From Cymbidium sinense (taxonomy: Eukaryota; Streptophyta; Magnoliopsida; Asparagales; Orchidaceae): a stretch of DNA of 64,000 nt. Both the position numbers and the translations under genes were made by a program. The stretch covers positions 153,627,601 through 153,691,600 of the forward strand of contig CM038221.1 in assembly GCA_021442155.1 (NCBI GenBank). The letters run 5' to 3'. This document shows positions 11,640 through 23,724 of the stretch, piece by piece (position 1 is the stretch's first letter; each line of letters opens with the position of its first letter). The notes beneath the pieces were generated by a model. The model was given only the letters and a program-made list of their open reading frames with translations, had not been told where the DNA came from and did not search any database.

Positions 11640-13790
11640 ATTATATTTTGGTCTTTAATTTATCAATACTACACTTGGTTTTATGCTAGATTGTTGAGAT
11701 TTATGGTTTCTAAATGGATATGATGTTAAACCATTTTTAATATGAGATACATTTAGCTTGATAAAATAGCTATTTACTTGCGTAGTGACCTTAGTCCATC
11801 AATACTACACTTTGTCTTTACTTCAACAATACTACACTTGATTTTGTGCTCAATAAGTTGGATTTATAGGATTTTTAAGAATTTAAGCAGCTAGTAAGCT
11901 ATGATGGCTTCATTGATTAGCTGATAAAAAATTTCAAACTGAGCCCATTTAATATTACTGCTTAATACTTTTTTGGTTGCCTTTGTTCTATGATACATCC
12001 TAATAATTACTTGCAGGTATTTTGAGATATGACTACTTGTTGTTCTCTCCAAAATTTTCATTCACGAGGACCATTTGGTACTATTTATATAACAAGTAAC
12101 ATTTATGAATTAGTTATATCTTTCATTTTTGAATTTTGAATGATGCAGCTTTCATATTATTTGTTGTTTTATTTGCTATTTTTATTATATATAGTTCTCT
12201 CAATATTCTTCATTCATGAGGACCATTTGACACTACTTATATAACAATCAGGCTATACCATTATGACTACATTAAGACTTAAGAGTTATGGTTTTTAAAG
12301 GGTTGTGATGTTAAACTATTTTTAATATGAGATGCAACTTAACTTGATAAAATGATTACTTAGTTCATCAATACTACACTTGGTCTTTACTTCTATATTA
12401 CTACACTTGATTTTGTGTTGAATATTTTGGATTCATGGGGTTTTAAATAATTTGATAGCAGCCATCAAGTCAAGCTTATGATGACCTATTGATTAGTTGA
12501 TATTTTGTGATGTTAAACCTTTTTTAATATGAGAATCAAGATGCAAATTACTTCGAATAAGTTGGTTTTATCATTTACGGGTGTTTAGAATTTAAGTCAT
12601 CAAACTATAGGGCATTATTATTTTGATATAAAATTTAATTTTATAATTAAAGCGACCATTGATATTATTGTTTGCTTACTTTGTGTAATACTTTTTGATA
12701 GTCTTTGCTGTTATTTTGAGATCAATTTACTTGCTATTTTCTTTTGTTCTTAGCCGTGAGGGAGAAACTCCACATGAAATATAAACCAACCATGCCTTCA
12801 AATTTCAGTCATTTTATAAATTGGCAGGTTATTACTCATTAGAAAGAAATCAAATTCTCATGACACAGCCTAAAAATTATATGCAGTTATTTTGAGATAT
12901 GGCTACTTGCTGTTCTCTCCAGATTTTTTAGGTTATTGGTTACATGCAGGTTATTGCTTTCATTTTATTTGTTGTTTTATTGTATTTTGGTCTTTTTGGT
13001 TTCAATCTCTTGGTTTTATCTTTGAATTATAGAGTTGTGATTTTTAAAGGGATGTGATGTTAAATCTTTTTTAAAATAAGATGCAACTTAGTTTGATAAA
13101 ATGACTGCTTATATATCTTATTTAGTTGAGTCTGTTTCAATTATTTTTTTCACTGCATCTTTCATTTTATTTGATGTTTTATTGTATTTTGGTCCTTAGT
13201 TTATCAATACTACTCTTGATTTTATGCTGAATTGCTTAGATTTATAGTTTTAATGGACTGTGATATTAAATCTTTTTTTAATATGAGATCATCTTGAACG
13301 ATAAATATTTATATATCTTGTTTAGTTGGTTGATTATTTATTATTTATTATGACTTTCATTTTATTCTTGTTTCATTGTATTTTGGTTTTATTTTATCAA
13401 TATTGCACTTGGTTTTATCTTAAGATTGCTTAGATTTGATGTTAAATATTTTTTTAATATGATCTGATTTAATAAAATATTTTATATATCTTGTTTAGTT
13501 GGATCTATTTGATTATTTTTTTTTATTTTATTTAGTTGTGTCCTTAGATGGGTCTGTTTCATTTATTTTTGGACTATAGTTTTTATTTTATTTGTTATTT
13601 TACTATATTTTGGTATTTACTTCCGCAATACTATACTTGGTTTAATGCTGAATAAGTTGGATTTATATATTTTTTTAAGAATTTAAGCAGCCATGAGCCA
13701 TCAAGCTATGATGGTATCACTCATTATTTGATATAAAATTTTAAACCGAGCCCATTCAATAATTATATAACATAAATTTTTTTTAGTTTT
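11640..13790 (+). repeat. Diverged direct repeats right of the hAT transposase
   Basis: A mosaic of a repeated unit of several hundred bases. The marker ttaatatgaga, preceded by gatgttaaa, recurs near 11,725, 12,310, 12,510, 13,060, 13,270 and 13,445. The marker atcaatactaca recurs near 11,664, 11,795, 12,368 and 13,204, and catgaggaccattt near 12,065 and 12,216. Units are shuffled and truncated, so no constant period holds. The left side of the element carries one inverted copy. It is non-coding, probably subterminal transposase-binding or amplified element DNA. Confidence 0.65.
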
Positions 13791-14436
13791 ATTTTTATAG
13801 TACAACAAAAAGTATTCAAGTATAAAGAGGCAAATAACAGATCTTATGTGGCAAACTTAATGACTTCTAGATAGTGAATAATCAAGTCAAAATTATCAAG
13901 ATTATTTCGAGTTTGAAAGATGTTAAAGTTTCAGTTTGTTTTGTATAAGTGTATGATTGGATTGTATCATTTCTTTATTTTAATTTATAATTTTTTGTGT
14001 GCTAAATCATATTCAAATGTAGTAAATCATATTTGTAGTAATATAGTTTTTTGTCAATAATAAATTATGTTATTAAATCATATTCAATTGTAATTTTGTA
14101 TTATTTAATTTTATTTGTAATAAAATTTATTTTTTAAAAGATCATTTTTATTGTTAGTCCACACTCCACAATTTATAAATAAATAACTATAAAGCTATAT
14201 TTTTGTATTAAATTTAATATTTTTTAAATATTAATAAATAAATAAAAAAATTTTAACGAGCTAATTAGAGCCGAGCAAGAGCTGTTAACAAACACGAATA
14301 AATTTTGAAGTGGAACATGAATAACTGTTAATTAGCTGTTAAAAAATGTGAGCTGATATTGAATAAATTTTTTTTTTAATGAGCTGAATATGAACAAATA
14401 CTAAACTTATTCAAATTGGATTCGTTTAGACCCCTA

Positions 14437-14444
14437 CCTAACAG
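14437..14444. repeat. hAT target-site duplication, right copy
   Basis: The sequence cctaacag directly follows the right terminus acccct-a and equals the left copy base for base. Confidence 0.85.
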
Positions 14445-15070
14445 TATCTTGGTGAGGAGCTCGCTTTGTGGCGGCCCTGCTAAAGATACTCGACCGTGTT
14501 CCCCACAGCATGTTGGTCTCTGGCGAGTGGTAAATAACTGGTCAAAGGCTAAGTGGCTTCCGTATCGACGAGCTCGACGGTCCAGTGGAGAAAAGAACGT
14601 CGAGATCAGCAGATGTGGTAGGGTTTCATTCCGCCGGTAGATAGGTGGCGTCGTCCTTGGGAGGGTTATTCGATGTGGCGGAGAAGAAACGGATGAATTT
14701 TGGGCGGGGGTTTCACGATGGTTGGAGCAATAGAGCTGGAGTAGATGAAATTTCTTGGACTTTGGAGCGAGTTACAGTAGGGTCTTACCAAGGCGACGCG
14801 AGACGGTGGCGATGCAGAGTCCATTATAGTCTTTTATTTTGTTTTTTCAACAATGTGTTCCAACTTGGAAGTGGCACGTTTCTATTATTTCGTGTGAGAC
14901 TGGAAAAGATATGACAACTACTGAAGAAATTATCAATACTCTTCGGTAAAATTATCAACATTAGCTTCCAGATGTAACAAATTCCTTCGTTATGAATGTA
15001 AGAAACTATTCTTTACATCTTGGATCATATGAAGATATACTGCTGAAAAAATGATGAAATTCTTCGGAGT
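14445..15070. other. GC-richer spacer, no recognisable gene
   Basis: Host DNA that was contiguous with 7,366 before the hAT insertion. It is clearly GC-richer than its surroundings up to about 14,830 and includes open frames on the plus strand, but these have no motif and look compositional. From 14,900 to 15,070 lies the 3' flank of the GT61 gene on the minus strand. Confidence 0.35.
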
Positions 15071-18000
15071 CTATTGTTTGATAGACTGATAAACCTCCAA
15101 CAACAAACCTCTAAATCGTCCGACGTCAATCTTGATCTTCTGTTTGTCTAGAAAGATTGACCATAACTGATTCCATCCCTGCCTATGGATTGAAAGAGGA
15201 TCCTTGAAGACTGCATGATCTCTTGGGTACTGTTTTATTAGTGAACTCTCATCATCTCTGATCTCATATTCCAAATATTTAATCCCCATATTTGGAGCAG
15301 GCTCACCATAGTCATGTCTACAAGCCCAAGTTAATCCTCCCAATGGAATTATTTGAATTACCGTGGAGTTCTCTGGCAGGAATACCATATTAGCTAACCC
15401 GGCCCCATGAACTCCCATCATCACATCACAGGAATTCACAACATCAGCAAACTTTTCCAATTCCTTCATGTCCTCTGGTCTTGCAGTGATCACCTTGTAA
15501 CCTATCCTTCGAGCCATCATGATTACTTCTTTCTCATTCATTATCGATCTTGATCCTTTTCTTAGTATCATCAGTAATCGAGGCTTTCTCCTTGATTTCT
15601 TCGGAATTATTGTACTTCTTTTAAGGGAGAAGATTTCTCTGAGAAACTTTTTGAAGTCGGACATAGTGTAGCCTTTTGGGGTCTTCGAAGGATCGATTCC
15701 AAGAACTGTGTGGCTTTTTAGGCCAACATGAACACAAGGGAAGCAATGGATACTCTTCTCTATGTCCATATTAATGACCTCAAAGCGAGAAAGGCCTCGC
15801 AGAATTGGTCTGTACTTATTGATCCACTTGGCATTGAAGTCGGTTACAAGGAACTGAACATTCCCATTAAACTGGCGAGCAGTGACGAAGAGTGGGATCA
15901 GAACGTCTGTGAAGTCGTGGAAGAAATTGCCTAGAAATCCACCTGTGGAGAATATGATAGCAGGAACTGCATGGTTTTGATTACAAGTGAGACTCTGTTG
16001 TAGGCCTGTTGATATTTTTAGGTTTAATTCTTTGATGTTCTTCATTAACTCTGGTTCCCATTTCCTTGCATAGGGTTTTATAGAGTGTGTATAGTTCTCC
16101 AAGGGTAAGGAAGACTGAGAAGACATAGCTACATAAATGGTGTAAGAGCTACTAAGGACTCTGACATCACCAAACATGGAACAGGTATCAGATCTTGGTT
16201 CCGAAAGATCACAGACTATCCTGCCCTTTTGACCAATGTCACCTGCATTTATTTAATAGAAAAAGTTCTGATAAGAAGCTGAAATCAAATTACATAAATT
16301 TGGGCTTCCTTTCATATGTCTTATGAGGCAACAAAGCAGCTAATTTAAATTCAACTGGCCTAGATTACCGTTAACTTCAAATCTTAATCTAGATAATAAA
16401 AATTCAGCTAAACTATTCTGAGATGTATTGAACTCCAAGCATAGCTCAGTGAAAGAGAGAGGTTACTTACTTTTGATTTTATGATTTGGTGCTTGGGAAC
16501 TGCTCGTTATTGAGTAGTTCTGCTGTGGATAGCTCTTTTGTAACGTGTAGTTTTGTACTTGAGAATTAGTGCCACTGATCTGATTCTCCTCTTGATTACT
16601 GCTTGAAATTATGTGATTTTGCTCAGCAGATCTGCTTGTAAAGTTGTAAGTCTGTCCTTGCTTCTGATTTGCACTTTGGTGTACATCCAACACCTTGATA
16701 TTTACACTAACTGCAAAAACAGAGTATTTAATTCCAGATCTATTAAATTTTGATGAAGAAAGAGTAGTATTCTTGGATACAAGTATGAATTCTCCTTTAG
16801 AGTACCTTGATTATTTTCTTCCAGATTTTCCGCCAGATCCTGTGATAATCTTTCAGTTTCGTTGCCTGTTTGTATGTAATTTTAACAGATTAATCAATCA
16901 TATATATGTTTCATGCTTTTGCATTAGTGCTCCAAAGATACGCACTAACCTTCTGGTTTCTGCTTTCCTTCAGACTTCTCCGGATAAATGACTTGTATTG
17001 ACACTATACATTCATTGCCTGCAGCATGGAAACATCAGAGTTAGGCCATTATACGCATAAGACAAATTCTTTAGAATGTATTCTTAATTATAGAATTCGA
17101 AAGCTTTCTGTTATCTTCAGAAAATGAGTATAATATGATTACTTTTTGCTTAAAGTTCATACCTTTGATTAACTTTTGCGCAACAGTGCTGAAATCGATT
17201 TTTTTTTTTCTTCCTCTGATAGAGGACCAATTTAATGATTATCTGCGAAGAAAAGTTTGTCCATTTTATGATTACATGTATTCGTCATAAGAAATGCTTG
17301 CGTGAAGACGGCCAATGGACGTCAAACAATGAAAGTCGGAGGTGGCTGGCAAAGGTCAATAGTTAAGTGGCTGGCAAGCGGCCGGCGGTGGTGAGCAACA
17401 GTCATCTGCGTGAAAGGTGATCGCAAGTTTTTCTTATATTTGAAATTTGCCCAATCTGAATATATTCCAAATTCATCAAAAATAGGAATTTTGAGGTATG
17501 CTTTGTATTTTATTTATTTCAAACCAAATATTATAGAAGTCAAATTTTATGTATTTTCTTGTTTCACACTTAGTACTTGCAACTAAACAGCCCCCTAATG
17601 AATCTTCATTGAGAAGGCAAAAAAAAAGTATAGCAAATTAGAGTACAAAGATTTTAAGAGAGATATAAAAGGGAGAGATCTAGGGTTAGATCAAGTATAT
17701 TATTAGGCTAGATTGTGTATATCCATGCCTAAAATTGACTCCCTACGTTTTGGTGAGACATAATTAGTGCTACAAGGTTTCTTGAACTATCATGAGCGTA
17801 GTTGAGTATGAGTTATGGTTAGATCATGTTGTGAGTTAAGTCGGCTCATGAGCTGAGCTCAATGATCTAACAAGTTAAGTTCAAATCCGCCTCAACTCGA
17901 CTTGTTAACTCATGAGTCCTTAGCTTGTTAAATAAATATTAATATAAATTATACTTAAAATATATTAAAATTTAATAGTTTAAATATGTAATTGTTTAAA

Positions 18001-20025
18001 AAAAAATTAAATTTATATATCAATCTTTTATATCAAGTAATTTATTATTATTTTATTTTTTATCTTTTTATTATTTTATCATAATATTTATTTTAATTAT
18101 AATTATTTTATCTCATTCATAATAAATGAACCAACTCACGAGCCAACCGAATTCTTAAAATAAAACCTGAGCTCAAACTAGAACTCAATAAATTTATCAA
18201 GTTTAAGCTAATGGTGGCTCGAGCTCCACTCAATTCATTTATACCCTTAATTTGATGTCAAATGGCGAGGCCAAGTTCTAATTAGGCAAGCTCTTTTTTA
18301 GCAACTTTGGTATTTTAATGGCTATTAATGGCTCTTGATGACAACTACTTCTAACTCAATTCAAGCCATTTAAATATTAATTGGGAGTATGGTAAGAGAA
18401 ATTGCCTTCTGAATTTTAACGGCTATTTGGGAGTATTTTTATTTATTATTATTTTTATAATTTTATTTTAAAATAAAACATATTTAGTGTCTTTTAAGAA
18501 TAAGTTATTTTCACTTTCCTATGGTGATCGCCGGCAAAGTTGCAAAGATGGTCAACGGTCCGCAGCTGGCAATAACCTATGGTGATACTTGTTTTAAAAA
18601 TACTTAAAATATTTAAATTTTTTTTTTTGAGTGTTTTAGAGGTAACTTGTTTTTTTAAAAAAGAAATAAAAAATAAAAGTGGTTTCTTTTTATTGACTTA
18701 ACAAGATATAATTAATTTTTGCTCTCCGGGAAAAGCCAATTGTCAGTTTGCCATTATAAATTGTATCTAATTTCATGTATATATATATAGAAGCTTCAAA
18801 AAGCGTGTGGGATGCCAGCTTGCCTCTTATTCAAAAAGCTTCAAAGTCAACATTAATTGAGGCTTCCATCATGCAAAAAAAACCATTAGCGGTGTTTCCT
18901 TTGTGCTTCTTTTTTCATTAATGGTTTTACTTTCTAAAGGTTTGAACGCCTAAAAGGAATAAAGGATGAATGAAAATATCCTACTTGTTGGGCCTTCAAA
19001 GCACTAAATGTTCATATAATGTGGTATAATAGTATGTTTGACTTTGGCACTATGGTTTGCTCTTTAGGTCAACTTTTTTTCTTTGACCAATTTTGCATCT
19101 TCCATCTATCCTATTTAATTTTCTAGGAGATATGTACGATGTATATTATTTGTCATTTTTTTAAAGATATTCATATTATTCTAAATTTGTTTGTTTTTTA
19201 AGTTCATCATATCAATTTTATCACACATTTAATCGATCATTACTCTTAAGAGTTATTTGGTTAATGCAATTTAAATATATTACATTTCTAAATTTCAACA
19301 TTTGGTTGGATTGATGAATTCAAAATTCATCTTTTAGTTCAAATTTAGTGTATTTGAAAATTGTCTAGATTTAATTATTTTTCATATAAATTATAGAAGT
19401 TGTTGCATCAACTGTTGCATGCCACTGACCTCCCACTCTTCGTCAACGCCCGTAGTTTGTCAACCTGCACCATTTGAAATCACATTATCACCCATCACCT
19501 CGTTTCATACGATTGGTCATTCTGTCTATCAACCACTTTTCTTATTGCTCGTCAACCTACTATCAATTGCCAACTAATCACCATCGTCGGGCTTTACATT
19601 GATTTTATTTTATTTCAAATCGATTATAAAAAAAAAATCTTTTCTATTTCTTTTCCACTTATCCAAATAATTATAAAATATTTCAAATACATCATATTTT
19701 AATAATATGGAATTCCTTTTATATCATCTTTTTTTTTTTTCAAACCAAACATCCCCTTAATTCAATGCATGTCTTTAAATCTATTTTAATAAGCTTATAT
19801 TTTTTTTAAAAAGTTACTATATGATTACCTTGCTATATAATTATTTCTTAAATTTTTTATATAACTGAACAAAGATAATACTTGAAACCTATGATATCTG
19901 GGTAGGTATATCTTTATCTTAAAATACTTAATATTAACTAATTCTTAATATCGTATCAATTAGTCACCAACACATATTTAATGCATTAATTTTTATTCTA
20001 ATTATTTTATGGAGCAATCATGCTT

Positions 20026-20101
<76 letters not shown>

Positions 20102-20502
20102 AATAATAAAACTAAACTCAAGTGCACTAACTAATTAATACTAAATATTATGATAAAATGTCCACTTCATTAATGCTCCCAATTCTCAGTAAATATATAA
20201 GATAATATATAGATATTTTAAAGCCAAAGAGAAGAAAGGATGGAGGGAAATAAAAGAAGAGAGAGCCACCACAAAGCAGTGCCTTCTGTCCTCTTTCAGA
20301 CGTATGCAAGACGTGGCATCTTTAGGTGTAACGTCACAATCTAAAATGGACCATATGATTTTGAGGCTGCTCTGAATATAATGAATATTGACCTTAGTTG
20401 CCTTAGCACTTAGTTACTATATATATCTTCTGCACCATACCCTTTCCCTTTCTATTGCTTCAATCGTTCACAATCAATCCATTCATCTCTAATATACCTT
20501 CT

Positions 20503-20553
<51 letters not shown>

Positions 20554-21749
20554 CTCTCTCTCTCTAGATTCAAAAAATTTTTTAAGAAAATATGTATATA
20601 TATATATATATAGTTTCTTATTTTGAATATCTTTACCTAATCACAATTTTATAAATTCTAATTCATTGACTGAAGCATATTAATATTATCATTTATGAGT
20701 ACATATGAATTGATTTCTATTACATTTGGCATCAAGTTTTTGATATATATACAAGCAATCTTCCAAAAAGAAAAAGATGCGGTTTTGATTTGTCTGTAAT
20801 ATGATTAATTAATCTCTTCTATTCAACGTCTTCTTCACGCGTACTGCTTATACTCTTTTTAGCACTCACGCTGTTGACAATTAAATTTATTTAATCAGAA
20901 GTAAAACTGTTATCAGTTCCCCAAATATGTTCAAATCAATTTCTAAGGTTAAATAAGATTCAATAAGACGTCAACAGTTTAAATAATTGAGTTAAATTCT
21001 TGCATCGCCCACAGACAGCTTTGAATCTGACAGCTTAACTATCTGTACTTAGAAAAGTTTTTTTTTATTAATAACTGATTGAAAAGGGATTATTACTAAC
21101 CTGGTTTCTTAGTAAAGCTTCTTGCTTGAAATTCCTTCACCTTCGAGCAAGGCACGTTGCTATGCACCGATAGCTGAAAACTCGCTGAACATAATTATAC
21201 GCAAATTATGTTATTTCATCAGCAAAAACAGCAATAAAATAAATGAACATTCAGAAAGACTTCAATTATGCAAAACTTGTTTTTGATTATTAAACAAAAG
21301 ATAACAAATCAATAACTGAATAAACTATCAGTTTCCGACGGTCTAAAAACAACCAGCCATTTATTTCATTAATAAAAATAAATATTTCATGGGGGCGTTC
21401 GTTTGATGTAACAGTCATCGTATACTTTCACTAACTATTTTCAAGTTCAAAATCTTCCGTCTGAATAAAACAAACTCAAAATTTCATCTTTGAAACTGTT
21501 TTGAGAAATCAAGATCATTTTTTCGATGTCATGACGGTTCATCCAAATAAAAATATATATATATATATATATATATGAATGCTAAAACATAAGAGTAGCA
21601 CTGTGATACTTACATAACAGCAAGGGGTGCGAGCTTTGCTTAATTATCGTGATGAAGAAGGCGGTGATGAGAAGGCAAGTAAAGACACTGGAACGGCCAA
21701 GCTTCTCCGCTTTGATCCGGCTGAAGCAGCCGTATGACGTCGACTTCAT
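15071..21749 (-). CDS. GT61 family (DUF563) glycosyltransferase, five exons
   Basis: Exons on the minus strand: 21749-21614, 21184-21101, 17018-16950, 16710-16471, 16242-15071. All introns are GT-AG, every internal join is phase 1, and the total is 1,701 bp (566 codons plus stop). Exon 1 starts MKSTSYGCFSRIKAEKLGRS and supplies a membrane anchor at residues 22-37 (SVFTCLLITAFFITII), so a type II Golgi protein is expected. Residues 98-176 form a Gln/Asn/Ser-rich stem. The catalytic domain begins near 186 (CDLSEPRSDTC), with GGFLGNFFHDF at 279-289 and HGAGLANM at 455-462, hallmarks of the plant GT61 family. Characterised relatives transfer xylose or arabinose to xylan from UDP-sugars; which sugar applies here cannot be read. 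No break was seen. Introns 1 and 2 are about 0.43 and 4.1 kb. Confidence 0.88.
17830..18250. mobile_element. hAT-like non-autonomous remnant in GT61 intron 2
   Basis: The right end, read inward on the minus strand, starts taagggtataaatgaa and runs into gagctcgagcc, the pattern of plant hAT termini. Both halves carry ctcatgag, actcgac and cgagcc motifs typical of these elements, around an AT-rich core. The left terminus is eroded and no target duplication was found. Confidence 0.5.
19249..19756. mobile_element. Tourist-like (PIF/Harbinger) MITE in GT61 intron 2
   Basis: The 508-bp segment is flanked by TTA on both sides (19,246-19,248 and 19,757-19,759). The ends are imperfect inverted repeats: agagttatttggtt at the left and ggggatgtttggtt at the right read inward (10 of 14 identical). 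No coding capacity. TTA duplication and end sequence fit Tourist elements. Confidence 0.6.
20029..20099. repeat. (TA)n microsatellite
   Basis: About 35 uninterrupted TA units within GT61 intron 2. Likely length-polymorphic. Confidence 0.95.
20236..20566 (+). promoter_or_regulatory. Promoter-like island inside GT61 intron 2
   Basis: On the strand opposite to GT61 this stretch has ACGT-core motifs gacgtggc (20,310-20,317) and taacgtcac (20,330-20,338), a TATA motif ctatatatatc (20,418-20,428), and then a C/T-rich stretch ending in a long CT microsatellite, the typical layout of a plant promoter and leader. No open reading frame follows. It may be a captured promoter, a non-coding transcript start or chance. 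Confidence 0.35.
20507..20566. repeat. (CT)n microsatellite
   Basis: CT repeats run to 20,549, are interrupted by gtgt, then continue as ctctctctctctag. CT/GA tracts like this often sit in plant 5' leaders. Confidence 0.95.
21549..21576. repeat. (TA)n microsatellite in GT61 intron 1
   Basis: A short AT dinucleotide run close to the exon 1 donor side of intron 1. No other role is visible. Confidence 0.85.
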
Positions 21750-21797
21750 TTCTCTTTTAACTCTATCTTCCTCTTCTTAGTCGGCAGTGTTCAAGTT

Positions 21798-21806
21798 CTA
21801 TTTATA
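21798..21806 (-). promoter_or_regulatory. Probable TATA box of the GT61 gene
   Basis: The minus strand reads gatataaatagaac here, a good TATA motif, about 50 bp before the start codon at 21,749. A short purine-rich leader (aagaagaggaagatagag) lies between. Spacing implies a leader of only about 20-30 nt. Confidence 0.55.
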
Positions 21807-21809
21807 TCT

Positions 21810-23119
21810 GTATGGTAAACTTAGGAAAGTTAAGAGATCTCAACCTTCATAAGGTTCTCGATCGCCTCACGCCACCCGGATACTGACATATTCTAATGAT
21901 GAGGGAGAACGAATGGTAGACTGGCAACCAAATAATCTTTTTTCTAATAGTAAAATAATAATGATAATAATCTTTTTCCAATATTGTTTTGGAAAAATTT
22001 TAATTTAGAATATCTGTCCAAATTTTTTTCTATCAAGACGATATTAAATTCATTGAATTGCTTTGAAATGGATATAATATAAATTTTAATTGATTATATT
22101 GTGTTTTACACTCGTCTTAATGGGACTAGCCAACCAAAAGGATGACTTTCGGTATGTAATAGTTGTACTAGGAAGAAAGCGTATTAAATAAAAAAAAGTA
22201 AAAGATTACTTTAATCTATTAGAAAAGCAACAGATTGAACCTAACTTAGGGATGACTAATGAGTGAATGCCAATGAGGGACTTAGATCAACTCAAAAATA
22301 GTCAAAATTAATTTAATTTTTAGATATGTTATCAAATTGGATTAAGATCTTCTTACTTTTTTACATTTAAAATTTCATTTTTTTTCATTTGTTTATGTTG
22401 ATATTGTAAGCAAGAGTAATAGTACTTTCACTTTTAAAATAAATTCATATTTAAAATGTGATTTTCCTTTTTTTTTTCTTAGTAATGCTCAGTTTCTTTT
22501 ATCAAGCCGCAATGGTTATGGACATGTGTAGCATTAAAATTGTATTTTAATAGAAAATTTATAGTGGAAGTATAGCATTAAGCGATGATGTGGACAAAAG
22601 TGGCTTAAAGAAAGCAATGTGTAGGAAAAGAGAAAAGCAACGTGCATCACAAGGAAATAGCTGGAATTAATATCAACCAGATTCATTGCAATTTTAGAGA
22701 GAATACTGCCTAGTTTATGACTATATGCAAGGATCAATTAGGCCACTATCAAAGGCGAGATTGTAGAAAAAGTTAACTACAATGAAATGGTAGTTGCAAA
22801 AAAGAAAGATAAATATATTTAAACCTAGAAATGTATAAAAACATAATCAATATAGAGTATTGCACTATTTATTAAGTTAATGAATCTCATTTGATGTGAT
22901 GATATTCTTTATTAATACTCTCCTTTTAAGTTAGAGAGTTCTTTGTGACTAATTTGCTAATTGAAGACGTGCATGTATAAAAAAATTTAAGTAAATTTGT
23001 AATTTTTCTAGAACTATATGACAATCTATTGCAATGCGCCTTAACACACTCATATAAAAAAAGGGTTAGTTGTGATATGTAGTTTTGCCTAGCTTCTATA
23101 AAATTATGGTATAGAGGTT
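21810..23119. other. Intergenic, upstream of GT61
   Basis: AT-rich DNA without a supported gene or clear repeat. It should include the upstream regulatory region of the GT61 gene. The short minus-strand open frame near 22,534-22,737 has no family features. Confidence 0.4.
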
Positions 23120-23724
23120 ATTCACTATATGAAAACTATGAATTTCCCATGGCAAAATTTGTCGGAAATACAGTCGAAAAGTTTTACCCGAAGAATTGAT
23201 GGAGTAACCTACTAAAAAACCCGCCGGAAAGAATTTCCGTCGAAAATTTCATGTAGAAATTTCGATGAAAATTCTGTCGAAAATTCTATTGGAAATTTTC
23301 AATGACAAGTTCTCTAAGAAATCTGCCAGAAATAATGGAAATTTCTCATTCGCCGGGCGACAGCTCATAATTAGTCCATAGCGACAAAAAATCTGTTAAA
23401 AATCCACTTGAAACTTGCACAGATCTGAAAGAAAATTAAATGAGCTTCACATATATTCTGATTTTTACACCTGCAGAAAAATCATATAATAACATAAGTA
23501 TAAGTATAAACATAATAGTAATCTATTATAATTTATAATATATTAAAAGATGATATAAAATCTATTGAAAAGAGAGATATAAAATCTATTGAAAAGAGAG
23601 ACATAAAATTTACTCTAATAACATTCTCAATTTATTAAGTTTTGATTAACTAACAAAAATATGATTAAATATTAATTTATGTGATTAACTTCTAATTGTT
23701 GGCATATCTATCATATTTTAAATA

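Larger units (their letters stand above)
7375..14436 (+). mobile_element. hAT (Ac/Tam3-type) transposon, complete ends, inactive
   Basis: The element is bounded by a perfect 8-bp target-site duplication cctaacag (7,367-7,374 and 14,437-14,444), the size typical of hAT insertions. The termini are imperfect inverted repeats: cagggctgtctaaaatg at the left and tagggg-tctaaacg when the right end is read inward, the usual plant hAT pattern. Both subterminal zones carry gctcgttaa-type motifs. Inside lie a leader-like segment (7,860-8,100), one inverted copy of the subterminal repeat, a broken transposase (9,364-11,345), and about 2.2 kb of diverged direct repeats. At 7.06 kb it is long for an hAT element because of those repeats. 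Confidence 0.85.

Noticed and set aside
14416..14914. Two consecutive plus-strand open frames in the GC-richer spacer
   Set aside because: The first starts inside the hAT terminus, which is a later insertion; no motif in either frame. High GC alone lengthens chance frames.
15728..15934. Plus-strand open frame within the last GT61 exon
   Set aside because: It is the antisense of a well-supported glycosyltransferase exon.
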